Shown: positions 53,221 to 63,142, counted from the stretch's first letter. The stretch: DNA of 64,000 nucleotides from Candidatus Methanogranum gryphiswaldense (GCA_019262145.1 CP076745.1:1237093-1301092); one strand, 5' to 3'. Numbers and translations are program-made. Notes: a model not told the origin generated them from the letters alone.

Positions 53221-55136
53221 GATGTCACGCCCCCTATTATCAGTGCGAAAGCGACAACGATTATTGCTATCGTTATGACCAGACCGATCTTATTTATCCT
53301 GTTCTCACCGAACCACTCCTCCATGTACCAGTTCCTCATCGACACATTGACGCTGGTTCCCATGGAGCCTGAATACGATAGATTGTCACCGTTGTTCACA
53401 CCGCACATATAATTTTCCTTGACCTTCTTCTTCGTCTTGTTGAAGAACGGAATTGGAACGACCACGAGAAGTGCCAGCATCCCCAATAATACAGATACGT
53501 ATGCTATTCCGAATGTCGCAAAGATCGGGTCTACCGGCTGCCCGAAAACTGATAACAGATAGGGAGACAGCACTTCAGATGATATCAACGGGAAAGAGAA
53601 GCAGACCGCAACGACCAATACGGCCAGTAAGCCCAATACAGACCATTCTTCCTTATGTACGGTCTCCTCGACGTCCTTGCTGTTCGCGACCACTGCAACC
53701 ATCTTTCCAAGCCATTTCCCCCAATAGAATATGGTGACCGCGCTTCCAAAACATATGCATGCGATCAAGACCAGATTCTCTGAATTCACGAATGATATCA
53801 TGGCGGCCCACTTCGATATCAACATACCGAAAGGTGCCAAGAACATGCCTGCTATACCTATGATCATCAAAGCAGACAGCTTGGGCATCCTTGAGAACAA
53901 TCCGTCCATATCCTCTATGTCCCTGCTACCGATATGATGTTCAGCGGTACCGACGCATAGGAACAGCATGGACTTCGTAACAGCATGGAAGATCAATATC
54001 ATTATTCCAGCCCAGAGGGCTTCATATGTACCTACCGCACCACACGCAGCGATCAATCCAAGATTAGCTATAGTGGAATAAGCCAGTACCCTCTTTGCAT
54101 TGCTTTGTGATATTGCGGCCATGGACGCGAGAAGGAATGTTAACCCTCCGATGCACATCACCATGTATCCTACGGTATTATCGCCGTACATCGGCGATAA
54201 TCTCAGAATGAGGAATACACCTGCCTTTACCATTGTAGAAGAATGCAGTAATGCGGATGTCGGGGTTGGAGCCACCATCGCACCGAGAAGCCAACTGTGG
54301 AAAGGCATCAGTGCCGCCTTGGCTATTCCTGCGATCGAAAGCAATCCAACGGCCAACATCACATACATAGCACCAGAATCCAATTCCAAGAGCGCATCGA
54401 ATTCCATGACGCCGTACTGTGTACCCAACACTATTATGGCCAGTATGAATGCTATGCCTCCAACCAGATTCATGATTATCTGCCTGAAGGAATTGTTCAC
54501 TGCTTCCTCTGTCTTTGTAAAACCTATGAGGGCAAACGAACATAGCGTTGTTACCTCCCAGAAGAAGAACATCCACATGAGATTGTTGGATGTGACTATG
54601 CCGAACATGGCAGATAGGAATATGAACATCAGGAAAAAGAACCAGGGCCTCCTGTCCTTCTCACCTGCATGATGTTCCTGAAAATCGCGCATGTATCCGA
54701 GAGAATAGATGCATATCACACTTCCAATTACACCGATTATTAGTATCATTATTATAGAGAATTGATCGATGTAAAGATTGTTCGACACGTCAATCTCGTG
54801 TGCATGTGTGAACTCGAACCATACCAAAAATACCGCTTGAGCCAAAGAAAGGATCGATGCGAGGTATTTCTTATGTTTTATACCGAGATAGACAACTATG
54901 GCGCACAATATGATCTCGATTGCCAACATCAACCAATTGAGCATCTCGCTTTCAAAATCGAAATATGTTGTACCGCCTTTCAAGAATTCCACTGCTACAT
55001 ACACCGAAACAGCCATTATCGCAATGGCCCCTGGAATTACGATCGCCCCTCTTATCTTATCGTTCTTGACCAATAACAGTAAAACCGCTATCAATGCTGG
55101 AAACAAGAGCAAAAAGAATATCGAGTACATGACCAT
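53217..55136 (-). CDS. echA: Ech hydrogenase membrane subunit A (NuoL-like)
   Basis: 639 residues, about 14-16 helices, homologous to NuoL/MrpA antiporters. WMFFFWEVTTLCSFALIGF (about 189-207), the Lys-containing MPFHSWLLGAMVAPTPTSAL (about 277-296) and LHSSTMVKAGVFLILR are proton-pumping motifs. First gene of the operon; a TATA-like TTTATATT lies about 20 bases before the start, so the message is probably leaderless. Confidence 0.95.
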   Translation of the reverse strand: MVMYSIFFLLLFPALIAVLLLLVKNDKIRGAIVIPGAIAIMAVSVYVAVEFLKGGTTYFDFESEMLNWLMLAIEIILCAIVVYLGIKHKKYLASILSLAQAVFLVWFEFTHAHEIDVSNNLYIDQFSIIMILIIGVIGSVICIYSLGYMRDFQEHHAGEKDRRPWFFFLMFIFLSAMFGIVTSNNLMWMFFFWEVTTLCSFALIGFTKTEEAVNNSFRQIIMNLVGGIAFILAIIVLGTQYGVMEFDALLELDSGAMYVMLAVGLLSIAGIAKAALMPFHSWLLGAMVAPTPTSALLHSSTMVKAGVFLILRLSPMYGDNTVGYMVMCIGGLTFLLASMAAISQSNAKRVLAYSTIANLGLIAACGAVGTYEALWAGIMILIFHAVTKSMLFLCVGTAEHHIGSRDIEDMDGLFSRMPKLSALMIIGIAGMFLAPFGMLISKWAAMISFVNSENLVLIACICFGSAVTIFYWGKWLGKMVAVVANSKDVEETVHKEEWSVLGLLAVLVVAVCFSFPLISSEVLSPYLLSVFGQPVDPIFATFGIAYVSVLLGMLALLVVVPIPFFNKTKKKVKENYMCGVNNGDNLSYSGSMGTSVNVSMRNWYMEEWFGENRINKIGLVITIAIIVVAFALIIGGVTS

Positions 55137-55221
55137 GATATTCAGTTTGTCAATATAAATACGGTCGCATTTTTTTTAATACAGATCTATCAAATAAAGA
55201 ATTCTTAGAAAAAATACTTGA

Positions 55222-55428
55222 TTAATGTTTGAGATTCTTCCAAGAAAAAACACATGTCAAGCAAAAGAATATTGCAAAAAAAACAACCCCGGTGATCAAC
55301 ACTACACCTATATTGATCGAACCTTCCTTAATGATACCAAAAACTAGCATAATGACCATCCAAACGACGGAAACGATAACAGAAAATATCGATATGTTCT
55401 TAATACTCGTAAGTTCGAATGATACCAT
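55222..55428 (-). CDS. Small two-TM membrane protein
   Basis: 68 residues with helices at about 13-32 and 40-62. VVWMVIMLVFGII resembles IVWIAAMLFFGVI of the small protein at 19711-19887, suggesting a lineage-specific family. Function unknown. Confidence 0.5.
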   Translation of the reverse strand: MVSFELTSIKNISIFSVIVSVVWMVIMLVFGIIKEGSINIGVVLITGVVFFAIFFCLTCVFSWKNLKH

Positions 55429-55523
55429 GGTCAGTCATATAGAACTGATAATTAAAGGTCTACTAAAATGATAATCGATTGATTGCGCATTTTCATTTTA
55501 TCACAACCGAATGGCAGGAAGTT

Positions 55524-55550
55524 GCAGGCACCCGGCAATCGGGTACCTGC
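55524..55550. other. Imperfect hairpin between two small membrane-protein genes
   Basis: GCAGG-CA-CCCG-GCAAT-CGGG-TA-CCTGC: a 9-bp stem with a symmetric internal loop. There is no T tract on either side, so it is more likely an RNA structure or protein site than a terminator. Confidence 0.35.
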
Positions 55551-55582
55551 TAATTCAAATGACTAGCTGCATGATGATCGAG

Positions 55583-55804
55583 TCAGGATATATTTCCGTC
55601 ATTTTTGGTCTCGTCACCTAGAAAACCGTGTTTATACAATATCCAAAGGATGGCGATACAGATAATAATACAGATTGTCGTGGTGACGATCATCTGAAAA
55701 ACATTCAGATTCAGCATGATGATTGCCATATTGTTCACATAACCGATTGAGAAAATTAATACAAATAGTATCAAGAATCTCTTTTTATTCCAAATGACTT
55801 TCAT
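55583..55804 (-). CDS. Small two-TM membrane protein
   Basis: 73 residues. Basic start MKVIWNKKRF, hydrophobic segments at about 10-31 and 35-58 and an acidic tail GDETKNDGN. No family recognised. Confidence 0.45.
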   Translation of the reverse strand: MKVIWNKKRFLILFVLIFSIGYVNNMAIIMLNLNVFQMIVTTTICIIICIAILWILYKHGFLGDETKNDGNIS

Positions 55805-56165
55805 GTCTTGTTACCTCTAATTTAATTGTATATCAAACAAAATTGAGACTACAAATATCCCTATTCATAACCGATTTCTTATCCGATTGTATAATATTTA
55901 TATATATTCAAAAATTAAGATTACACTTAAACATTTAATGTGTTATTTTTACAAAATGTAAATAATATTGGAACAATAACCACAAAATTCACACAAACTG
56001 GTCTGTTCAACAAACAACAATACCAATGAACACAATTAAAGTATGAGCCCCCGCCAATCTACAATCGACAGTTCAGAGCTCCGTCCTCCGCGCCTGGAAA
56101 ACCTGGTGAACAATCAGTGAATCAGGAAATGACTCACTTTTCAAAAATCTGAATGTTAAAATGAG
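55805..56165. other. Intergenic, AT-rich with a GC-rich core
   Basis: No ORF. Bases about 56046-56110 (starting GAGCCCCCGCCAATC) are much more GC-rich than their surroundings, which in AT-rich intergenic DNA can mark a structured RNA. I could not assign a family or a clear fold. Confidence 0.3.
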
Positions 56166-56238
56166 TGGACAGGGCGAGATTTGAACTCGCGGCCTCTACA
56201 ATGCCAATGTAGCGATCTTCCAACTGATCTACCTGCCC
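56166..56238 (-). tRNA. tRNA-Ala (GGC)
   Basis: 73 bases; acceptor GGGCAGG/CCTGTCC with the G3-U70 pair that identifies alanine; anticodon stem CTACA/TGTAG with loop TTGGCAT (anticodon GGC); T-loop TTCAAAT. CCA is not encoded. Confidence 0.95.
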
Positions 56239-56269
56239 AGTTGATAATCGGTGCATTAAGTGTTTGTTC

Positions 56270-57700
56270 TTAAATCTTTCCGATGACTGGTTCATACTTC
56301 ACATTGAGGGTCGACTGGAATCTTTCCTTCTCGCCCGGAATGCGTGTGGGGTACTCAGCGTTTATACAGGCCAGGCAAAGCTCGTTCTTCGACTTGCCTA
56401 TGGCCTCTATGAGCCCTTTTATACTGATATAACCCAATGAATCCGCACCGATGATCTGTCTTATCTCATCAACACTGTGATTGTTGGCTATGAATTGCTC
56501 TCTGGACTTCATGTCCACACCATAATAGCAAGGTGCTATGACCGGCGGACTTCCGACGCGGACATGCACCTCCTTGGCACCTGCCTCCCTGAGCATGGAT
56601 ATCAATTTCTTAAGGGTCGTCCCCCTTACTATACTGTCATCGACAATGAGAAGACGCTTTCCCTCTACGGTGCTCTTGATAGGATTCATCTTCATCGATA
56701 CCGCCACCTCTCTGTCCTTCTGGTCTGGAAGTATGAATGTCCTCTCGGCAAAACGGTTCTTCATGAACCCTTCCTCGTAAGGTATGCCTGAGGCAATGGA
56801 GAATCCGATGGCATGAGCGCGCCCCGAATCGGGAACAGGCATGATTATGTCCACATCAGCAGGACATTCCCTGGCCAATATCTCCCCTATGTTCTTCCTG
56901 ACCGCGTAGACCTCTCTTCCGTCAATGACCGAATCGGGTCTTGCGAAATACACCCATTCGAACATGCAATAAGCTTTCTGTTTAGAATCGATCAAACCGC
57001 CATGGGAGATCACACCGTCCTTGGTGATCTCCACGATCTCGCCCGGAATCACATCTCTCACGAATTTTCCCCTTAGTGCATCGATGGCAGCACTCTCCGA
57101 GACGAGCATGTATCCGTCGTCGATCTGTCCGATGCAAAGGGGCCTGAGGCCATATGGGTCCCTGATACCGAATAATCTTCCGTTCAAAAGTATCGTCATC
57201 GCATATGACGCCTCGACCTCCGTCATCATGACCTTCAAAGCCCTGATCGGATCCTTGAATTCTGCCAGATGTATGACGAGGATGTTCGTCGCCAATTCGG
57301 TATCCGAATCTGTGAAAAGCGACATCCCTTCCGCCAAATAACGCACCCTGAGGTCCTTGTAATTTGTAATGTCACCATTGTGGGCCACTGCAACGGTACC
57401 GAAACTGGAAGTTACCGTAAAAGGCTGGGCGTTCATGATGCCCTTGGACCCTGTCGTAGAATATCTGACGTGACCGATCCCAACTTTACCATCAAGACCA
57501 GTCAATTTATCTTTACTTAAAGCGACTTGGACCAGACCCGTGTTCTTCACGGTCTGGATCCCGTTATCACCAAAAATGGAGATTCCCGCGCTTTCCTGTC
57601 CGCGGTGCTGAATTATCATGAGGGACTTCTGCAAAGCAGGAACAACGTTGTAGGGGGCTGCTATGCCCACAACACCGCATTTGTGTTCAGGTCCCGTCAT
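56270..57700 (-). CDS. purF: Amidophosphoribosyltransferase
   Basis: First committed step of purine synthesis: PRPP plus glutamine to phosphoribosylamine. The 476-residue protein starts MTGPEHKCGVVGIA; Cys8 becomes the N-terminal nucleophile of the glutaminase after propeptide removal. The PRPP-binding loop is LLIVDDSIVRGTT (about 352-364). C-terminal cysteines CLACINAEYPT resemble the Fe-S ligands of Bacillus-type enzymes. It follows the eL37 gene by 10 bases. Confidence 0.96.
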   Translation of the reverse strand: MTGPEHKCGVVGIAAPYNVVPALQKSLMIIQHRGQESAGISIFGDNGIQTVKNTGLVQVALSKDKLTGLDGKVGIGHVRYSTTGSKGIMNAQPFTVTSSFGTVAVAHNGDITNYKDLRVRYLAEGMSLFTDSDTELATNILVIHLAEFKDPIRALKVMMTEVEASYAMTILLNGRLFGIRDPYGLRPLCIGQIDDGYMLVSESAAIDALRGKFVRDVIPGEIVEITKDGVISHGGLIDSKQKAYCMFEWVYFARPDSVIDGREVYAVRKNIGEILARECPADVDIIMPVPDSGRAHAIGFSIASGIPYEEGFMKNRFAERTFILPDQKDREVAVSMKMNPIKSTVEGKRLLIVDDSIVRGTTLKKLISMLREAGAKEVHVRVGSPPVIAPCYYGVDMKSREQFIANNHSVDEIRQIIGADSLGYISIKGLIEAIGKSKNELCLACINAEYPTRIPGEKERFQSTLNVKYEPVIGKI

Positions 57701-57710
57701 TTATATCAGC

Positions 57711-57881
57711 TTATTCACGAAGCTTTGCCCAAGCGTAAGTTCTCATTTTTGCAGTCTTACCGTATCCGCAAGAGGCACATACCCCTTTCCTTGCATGGTA
57801 AGAGCGTTTTCCGCACCTGCGGCAGGGGATATGCGTCTTGTTCGTGTTGTGTCTTCCCTTTGCTGATGTTCCCGTTCCCAT
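57711..57881 (-). CDS. Ribosomal protein eL37
   Basis: 56 residues. [20 protein letters not shown], then zinc-binding pairs CRRCG (20-24) and CASCG (35-39), ending [10 protein letters not shown]. Both the motifs and length match archaeal eL37. It lies 13 bases after the Lsm gene, the conserved archaeal lsm-eL37 pairing. Confidence 0.96.
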   Translation of the reverse strand: MGTGTSAKGRHNTNKTHIPCRRCGKRSYHARKGVCASCGYGKTAKMRTYAWAKLRE

Positions 57882-57894
57882 TATAATCGTCTCC

Positions 57895-58119
57895 TTATGG
57901 TGAAATGTAAATTACGTTGTCCCCGCGGACAATGACCAAGCTGATCTTCCTTACGGAATTCCCATCATAGAACTCCTCAGCGTTTTTGAGTACTACGTTC
58001 ATGTGAGGATCGTATCCGTCAAGGACCCCTCTGTACTCTCTTTTGCCTTTAAGCTCGACGATAACATTCTTGTTAGACGCCTGACTGAGGACTGTCAATG
58101 GTTTCATCATGTTAGCCAC
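57895..58119 (-). CDS. Sm-like RNA-binding protein (Lsm)
   Basis: 74 residues. Sm1 motif [20 protein letters not shown] (about 18-37) with PHMNVVL, and Sm2 motif [14 protein letters not shown] (about 61-74). Archaeal Lsm proteins form heptameric rings that bind U-rich RNA. Upstream of eL37, as in many archaea. Confidence 0.95.
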   Translation of the reverse strand: MANMMKPLTVLSQASNKNVIVELKGKREYRGVLDGYDPHMNVVLKNAEEFYDGNSVRKISLVIVRGDNVIYISP

Positions 58120-58190
58120 TTACGTTCTTCATATTAGATTTAGTATTTGAAGGTTCGTCTGTTTTCATGCTATCCTTTATAGGTGGGGAT

Positions 58191-59339
58191 TCACACAAAG
58201 GCGCCTATGGTCGGAGCGTCTAGACGATCCATATCGTAGAAGATTATCGCTTCCTTCATTCCTTTGGCACCCATACCGCATCCTGTGAAATGGTCCAGCA
58301 TCGATGCTCTCCACATTAGGTCAAGTATTGTGGTCGACAAACATCCGTAATATGCATTGGCCATGTCGTCCTCATAATCGTTATAGTCCATCAATGAGAA
58401 CACACTGCCCATGAAACTATCCCTTCCATTCAGTATCTCTATGTAATCGGCCAAGACCTTTGCGCCCTCCTCGTCCAGAGGTTTCAATGGTATGTCGCTG
58501 ACATATACCGACCCCTTCTCCTCCAATTCACCAGAATCCGTAAGGACATTCCATGTCATCTTCTCATCCTGCGCCATGAATATGTTCCAGTTCCAATTCT
58601 CATCACAATATACCGGTGCATTGAGAGGGTCCTTTGTCGCCATGGACTCTAGAGCAGATTCCCTAGCTGCTAACTCGAGCTCTAACATGTCGGGCCTTGT
58701 CTCCCGCTGAATGTTATCAAGGGTCATCACAGGTTCGATCTCTGATAATTCCATTACTTTACTGATATAACCCAGATCTGTGAAGTTATTTAGATTTTCA
58801 GATACTGTCATCCTGAGTATGGACTGGTCTGAAAGAACCCCCGCCTCCTTACAGTTCGCATAAAATTGGTCGTAAACTGATCTTGACTCTGAGAGAGCGA
58901 CCCTTATTCTTCTATCGGCCCTTGCAACTATATCCTTCGCCTCTACGATAGCATCATTACCGTTCCCAGTCCAGACCCCCCTACATGAGAGGTCCAACTC
59001 GACCTTCACCCTGTCGCTGACATATATGTGATAGGGGTATTGTCTACAGTACGCCGTCCTGTGATCGTATATCTGGCACTTCCTCGTGCCATTGGAAAGG
59101 AATGCACATGAACCGCATCCTCTCTTCATCGCCAAGGCAAGATAGGGTTCAGGACCTTTGCTCATGACCAGTTTGTCAGGATGCTTCTCCCTGAAGAATG
59201 ACCTCTCTTCCGGAAGGACCTCCGGCTGACACAGACAGCATAGCCCACAGCCCTCTGGACACTCGACCTTTCTTCCAACGATGTCCGAATAATCTACCTC
59301 ATAATCAGCCAAATATATCCTCTCCGATGCGATCCCCAC
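58191..59339 (-). CDS. YkgJ-type cysteine-cluster protein
   Basis: 382 residues. The N-terminal part has VECPEGCGLCCLCQPEV (about 28-44), CGSCAFLSNGTRKCQIY (about 75-91) and YCRQYPYH, the cysteine pattern of the YkgJ/PF03692 zinc- or iron-binding family. The last 250 residues are helical and conserved-looking but unassigned. Its start overlaps the end of pyrC by 35 bases. Confidence 0.8.
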   Translation of the reverse strand: MGIASERIYLADYEVDYSDIVGRKVECPEGCGLCCLCQPEVLPEERSFFREKHPDKLVMSKGPEPYLALAMKRGCGSCAFLSNGTRKCQIYDHRTAYCRQYPYHIYVSDRVKVELDLSCRGVWTGNGNDAIVEAKDIVARADRRIRVALSESRSVYDQFYANCKEAGVLSDQSILRMTVSENLNNFTDLGYISKVMELSEIEPVMTLDNIQRETRPDMLELELAARESALESMATKDPLNAPVYCDENWNWNIFMAQDEKMTWNVLTDSGELEEKGSVYVSDIPLKPLDEEGAKVLADYIEILNGRDSFMGSVFSLMDYNDYEDDMANAYYGCLSTTILDLMWRASMLDHFTGCGMGAKGMKEAIIFYDMDRLDAPTIGAFV

Positions 59340-60567
59340 AGAACTCGCCGTCTTGCACCTGTATCTCTCCCCTGATTATGACTGTATCGGGGAATATTGC
59401 CTCCATCCCATCGTATGGGGAGTGCCCTGCCTTGCTGTGGAGTTTCCTAACTTCTATCTTGGTTGTCTTACGAAGGTCGAATATCGCGAAATCTGCATCG
59501 TACCCGACAGCTATCGTTCCTTTTCTCACTCCGAATGCCTTTGCGGGATTCTCTGCCCCCATAGAGACGACCTGGTTCAACGGAACCATTTCTTTCTTAA
59601 CCATGTTCATTAGTATTGGCATCGTCGTCTCCACTCCTGGGATACCGCCTGGAGCGGAATCAAAATCCTGGGACTTCTCCGAAGTTGTATGTGGAGCGTG
59701 GTCGGTACCTATCATCGTCGCTTTTCCGTCCAAGAAGGCCCTCCAAAGCTTGTCTCTTGTGCCTGGGTCCCTTATCGGAGGATTCACCTTGTACTCGGCG
59801 GTAGTATGACGTTCCACATCGAACAGAAGATGGTGCAAAGTGACCTCGGTCGTGAATCCGTATGAGGATGCCAACTGAAGGCTCTCAGCATTCGTATTAT
59901 GGCATATATTGACCTTACATCCCTTGTAACGCCCCAATCTGTTGATGGCGTTGTGCTCTGCTTGGACCGGACGATTCCTGAGATGGTCCTTGGTGCACTT
60001 CTCAGGTTCCCTGAGGATCATCCTATCATCCTCGGCATGAACGCTAAGTCTCTTTCCGGTTATGCGTATGTCTTCCATTATCGAAGCGATCTCCGCATCA
60101 TCATTGAGAAGTATCTCCCCTGTGGTCGAACCCATGAACAATTTGAATCCTGGCACCAGCGGGGCCATCGCTCCGACCCTGCAACCGGGCGTTACAGCGG
60201 CGAAGAGCCCGTAATCCGTGTATGCTCTTTTCCTTACCGTCGACTTCTTGGACATCAATGCGTCTAAATTCGATACAGGAGGTTTTGTGTTCGGCATATC
60301 GAGTACGGCCGTCACCCCCCCGCAAACAGCAGACAGGGATCCAGTGGAAAAATCCTCCTTCTGCGTCATACCTGGATCTCTAAAATGGACGTGCGGATCC
60401 ATGAATCCGGGAAGGACCATCTTACTGGTCCCGATATCGATCCTCTCATCCCCTCCGCGGACCATCTTGCCAACGGCCACTATCTTCCCTCCGCTTATGC
60501 CTATCTCGGTATAGCTCAGTTCCCCGTTGACGAATGCCCTTCCCTCAATCACGGTCTCTATGTCCAT
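59305..60567 (-). CDS. pyrC: Dihydroorotase
   Basis: Cyclises carbamoyl aspartate in pyrimidine synthesis. 420 residues from ATG 60567, which overlaps the AMMECR1 stop (TAATG). Metal ligands: GFMDPHVHFRDPG (about 53-65), SVHAED (about 173) and ICHNTNAE (about 220-227); GTDHAPHT (about 290-297) gives the catalytic Asp. An upstream GTG/ATG frame is open but belongs to AMMECR1. Class I dihydroorotase. Confidence 0.93.
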   Translation of the reverse strand: MDIETVIEGRAFVNGELSYTEIGISGGKIVAVGKMVRGGDERIDIGTSKMVLPGFMDPHVHFRDPGMTQKEDFSTGSLSAVCGGVTAVLDMPNTKPPVSNLDALMSKKSTVRKRAYTDYGLFAAVTPGCRVGAMAPLVPGFKLFMGSTTGEILLNDDAEIASIMEDIRITGKRLSVHAEDDRMILREPEKCTKDHLRNRPVQAEHNAINRLGRYKGCKVNICHNTNAESLQLASSYGFTTEVTLHHLLFDVERHTTAEYKVNPPIRDPGTRDKLWRAFLDGKATMIGTDHAPHTTSEKSQDFDSAPGGIPGVETTMPILMNMVKKEMVPLNQVVSMGAENPAKAFGVRKGTIAVGYDADFAIFDLRKTTKIEVRKLHSKAGHSPYDGMEAIFPDTVIIRGEIQVQDGEFCGDRIGEDIFG

Positions 60568-61154
60568 TATTTTCTCACCACTTCGCCATAAGGCATTATC
60601 TCGGAGAATACCTCTCCTCTGAATGTCCAGACACGCACACCTTTGCCCTTCCATGCGTTCCTGTTAAGGCCCGCCTTGAAAGAGAGCGCACCGAACATCT
60701 GTTCCTTGTTCCAACCCTGCTCGGGCGCGACCTGGGGCAAGAACAACGCCCGCTGACCGGTGGACTCCATGATCACGCCGTCCCTTCCGATCTCTATTTG
60801 GGACAACATCTCCGATGTTCCGCTGAACTCAAGTTCCACGGGAGTCGTCAATATGGTCACCTCTACGGTACATTCCTTGGCCTCTCTGAGCGTGAGCGGC
60901 ATGAATCTTGGATCGTGACATGCGAATGAAGCTGCCTTTACCAATGCCTCGCTCAGGGAGAATACAGGTTCCGGAAACCCTATGCAGCCTCTCAATTCGC
61001 CTGAGGGATACCAGGATATCGTGACAAAGACGCCACTCTTTTGGGAGAACGAATCCGGAAGGACTGGATCGATCTTCCTTCCAGCACTCTCCGCATCGAC
61101 GACACTACGTGCCGTCTTGACAGCGATCCTACCGTCCTCATCTGTGAAGATCAT
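60567..61154 (-). CDS. AMMECR1-family protein
   Basis: 195 residues. The family signature LRGCIGFPEPVFSLSEALVK (about 54-73), with GVFVTISWYPSGELRGCIG, is intact. Function unknown in all domains of life; it is often next to MEMO or radical-SAM genes, which are not present here. It overlaps the upstream gene by 4 bases. Confidence 0.92.
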   Translation of the reverse strand: MIFTDEDGRIAVKTARSVVDAESAGRKIDPVLPDSFSQKSGVFVTISWYPSGELRGCIGFPEPVFSLSEALVKAASFACHDPRFMPLTLREAKECTVEVTILTTPVELEFSGTSEMLSQIEIGRDGVIMESTGQRALFLPQVAPEQGWNKEQMFGALSFKAGLNRNAWKGKGVRVWTFRGEVFSEIMPYGEVVRK

Positions 61155-61672
61155 TCTTTGTCGACCTTTACCGATCCTTTTATCGGGACCTTCTGTGCCT
61201 GTCTCGGAGCTTTCTTGTTGACACAGTCTGGATTCTTTTGACAGTATGCTTTCGTGGCATTATCCCTTGTCTCTTGGGCCTTTTCCGCAGCATCTCTGGC
61301 AAAATCCGGAAGGGGTGCTGCCTTTACCAATGCCTCGAGGGCCATCATCATTTCCATACCTGCGGAGACCATATGCTTCTGGAATTCTGGGTCCATGAAC
61401 ATTACTATGACGGATTGCGCTGCGTGTTCCATCTTGTCCTTCTGACAGTCAGCAAACTCCTCGAATGGTTCCTTGCTTTTAGATAGGATCTCTTTCATCT
61501 TCTCCTCTTGGAATTCTGCAAAATCCTTTGCATTGACGCTTTCCTCCTCGATGACCTTCTTTATGTTTGCACGCTCCTGCTGAAGCAGCTTCTCGATCAT
61601 TTCCTTGTTCTCACGAACAAATTTCTCTATTTCGGGATCCGTGTACTTAGGATCAGTCTTCTTTGACGGCAT
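61151..61672 (-). CDS. Helical charged protein, unknown function
   Basis: 173 residues, helical and highly charged (long Glu/Lys runs from about 15-80), with a short hydrophobic segment SAGMEMMMALEALVKAAPLP (about 102-121) and a basic tail with CQKNPDCVNKK. Overlaps arsA by 20 bases and AMMECR1 by 4, so it is part of this operon. Possibly a partner or substrate of the Get3-like ATPase. Confidence 0.65.
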   Translation of the reverse strand: MPSKKTDPKYTDPEIEKFVRENKEMIEKLLQQERANIKKVIEEESVNAKDFAEFQEEKMKEILSKSKEPFEEFADCQKDKMEHAAQSVIVMFMDPEFQKHMVSAGMEMMMALEALVKAAPLPDFARDAAEKAQETRDNATKAYCQKNPDCVNKKAPRQAQKVPIKGSVKVDKE

Positions 61673-62843
61673 TTGATTTCCTCCTGAACTTTACTACGAG
61701 ACTTCCGTCCCTGAACTCGGCTCCGAGCATTTCCGCGCTCTTGAGCGTCAGAGGCAGAGTGACGGTCCTTCTCTGACCGCTTGTCTGAATTATAATAGAG
61801 TTATCATTGGTCTTAAAGAGTTCCACCGTACTCTCGTCGATAAAAGGCATTTTGATGTAAAGATAGTCTATGTCTTTCTTGGTCTCAAAATGCATCGGGC
61901 TTTCGGTCGCATAGACCTCGATGGGATCTGATTCGCCATAGATCATTGTCGCCATATTGTCGAGCATATCGGGTCCATGCAACTCTGTGGGCATCATATA
62001 TGCGGACATGATCTTTAATGGATCGAACGATTGATGTATCTCTGCAATGTGCTTTTCCTGCTCGATCAATTTATCCTTGAAGAAGGGGCCTTCGGCCTCT
62101 TTGGGATATATCTTGTTTATCACAAGACACTCGACGGTCTTGTTGTAGAGGCAAAGATAAGTGTATGAGCGCCTGGTCTCCACTATGGCCATCTTTTCGG
62201 GATTGAGAACGAGACGTATTGTCGTGTGCTCGTGATCCTCCAGGATCTCCTTGACACGTTCCATATTGACCTTTATATCCTCGATGGATTGCATGACCTC
62301 CTTGGAAGGCAAAGGAATGTCCATGACCTTTCCGACGGTGTATCTGGCGATCGATATCAATCTCTTGAACATGCCGTACATCTTCTCGATGTACCAATTC
62401 GAAACATCCGGAAAACTAAGCAGTCTGAGGGTCTCTCCTGTAGGTGCTGTATCGATGACGACGACATCATACTGACCGCTGTCCTTGAACTGAAGTACGT
62501 AGAACAATGCCGCTACCATTTCCATTCCGGGAAGTATGGCCATTTCCTCTGCAGAAATGTCATTGACACCCTGAGAAAGCATGAAAGCCGCAATGTATTC
62601 ACTTATGGCATTCCATTTGGTACTCATCTCGTGGACAATGTCCAGTTCAAGGGCGTCGAGATTCGGAGCGATGTTCTTGATCTCTGCTCCTAACTGCACC
62701 TCGTAGGAATCTCCTAAGGAATGAGCAGTATCGACACTCATTATGATCGTACGATGGCCGTTCTGAGCAATCCTGCGGGCCGTAGCTGCTGCAACGGAGG
62801 TTTTGCCCACTCCACCCTTACCGTTGAATATGATCGTCCTCAT
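61653..62843 (-). CDS. ArsA/Get3-type ATPase
   Basis: 396 residues. P-loop FNGKGGVGKTSVAAATARR (about 6-24) with the deviant Walker A signature Lys, then VDTAHSLGD (about 37-45) and VVVIDTAPTGETLRLLSFP (switch II, near 130). A C-terminal extension (about 315-396) with SGQRRTVTLPLTLKS resembles an alpha-crystallin-like domain seen in many archaeal Get3 proteins. Likely role in tail-anchored protein targeting rather than arsenic efflux; no ArsB is nearby. Confidence 0.88.
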   Translation of the reverse strand: MRTIIFNGKGGVGKTSVAAATARRIAQNGHRTIIMSVDTAHSLGDSYEVQLGAEIKNIAPNLDALELDIVHEMSTKWNAISEYIAAFMLSQGVNDISAEEMAILPGMEMVAALFYVLQFKDSGQYDVVVIDTAPTGETLRLLSFPDVSNWYIEKMYGMFKRLISIARYTVGKVMDIPLPSKEVMQSIEDIKVNMERVKEILEDHEHTTIRLVLNPEKMAIVETRRSYTYLCLYNKTVECLVINKIYPKEAEGPFFKDKLIEQEKHIAEIHQSFDPLKIMSAYMMPTELHGPDMLDNMATMIYGESDPIEVYATESPMHFETKKDIDYLYIKMPFIDESTVELFKTNDNSIIIQTSGQRRTVTLPLTLKSAEMLGAEFRDGSLVVKFRRKSNAVKED

Positions 62844-63036
62844 TGAAACTCAAATATCGTAAAGGGTATAAAACAATAGATACACCCAATAAAAATTGGT
62901 TATGGAATTGATCCAAAAATACGGATCACAGACAACGAATACATATCAAAAATATTCTGTCCAAAATCCAATCAAACGTACATCCAACAAAGAAAAATGA
63001 TCACAGCAACAATATAGCGCATTGTAAATCAATTGG

Positions 63037-63142
63037 TGCCGAGGATGGGGTTCGAACCCATGACCTTCGGATTTCCCTGGAAGAGGTCTGTTAGACCAGA
63101 ACCCTATGAGTCCGACGCTCCACCAGGCTGAGCCACCTCGGC
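63037..63142 (-). tRNA. tRNA-Met (CAT) with a 32-nt intron
   Basis: Exon 1 63142-63105, intron 63104-63073, exon 2 63072-63037. Acceptor GCCGAGG/CCTCGGC; anticodon stem TCGGA/TCCGA with loop CTCATAA (anticodon CAT); T-loop TTCGAAC. The intron lies at 37/38 and has CTGG...CCAG pairing. An elongator tRNA-Met is most likely, since initiator features are absent. Confidence 0.92.
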
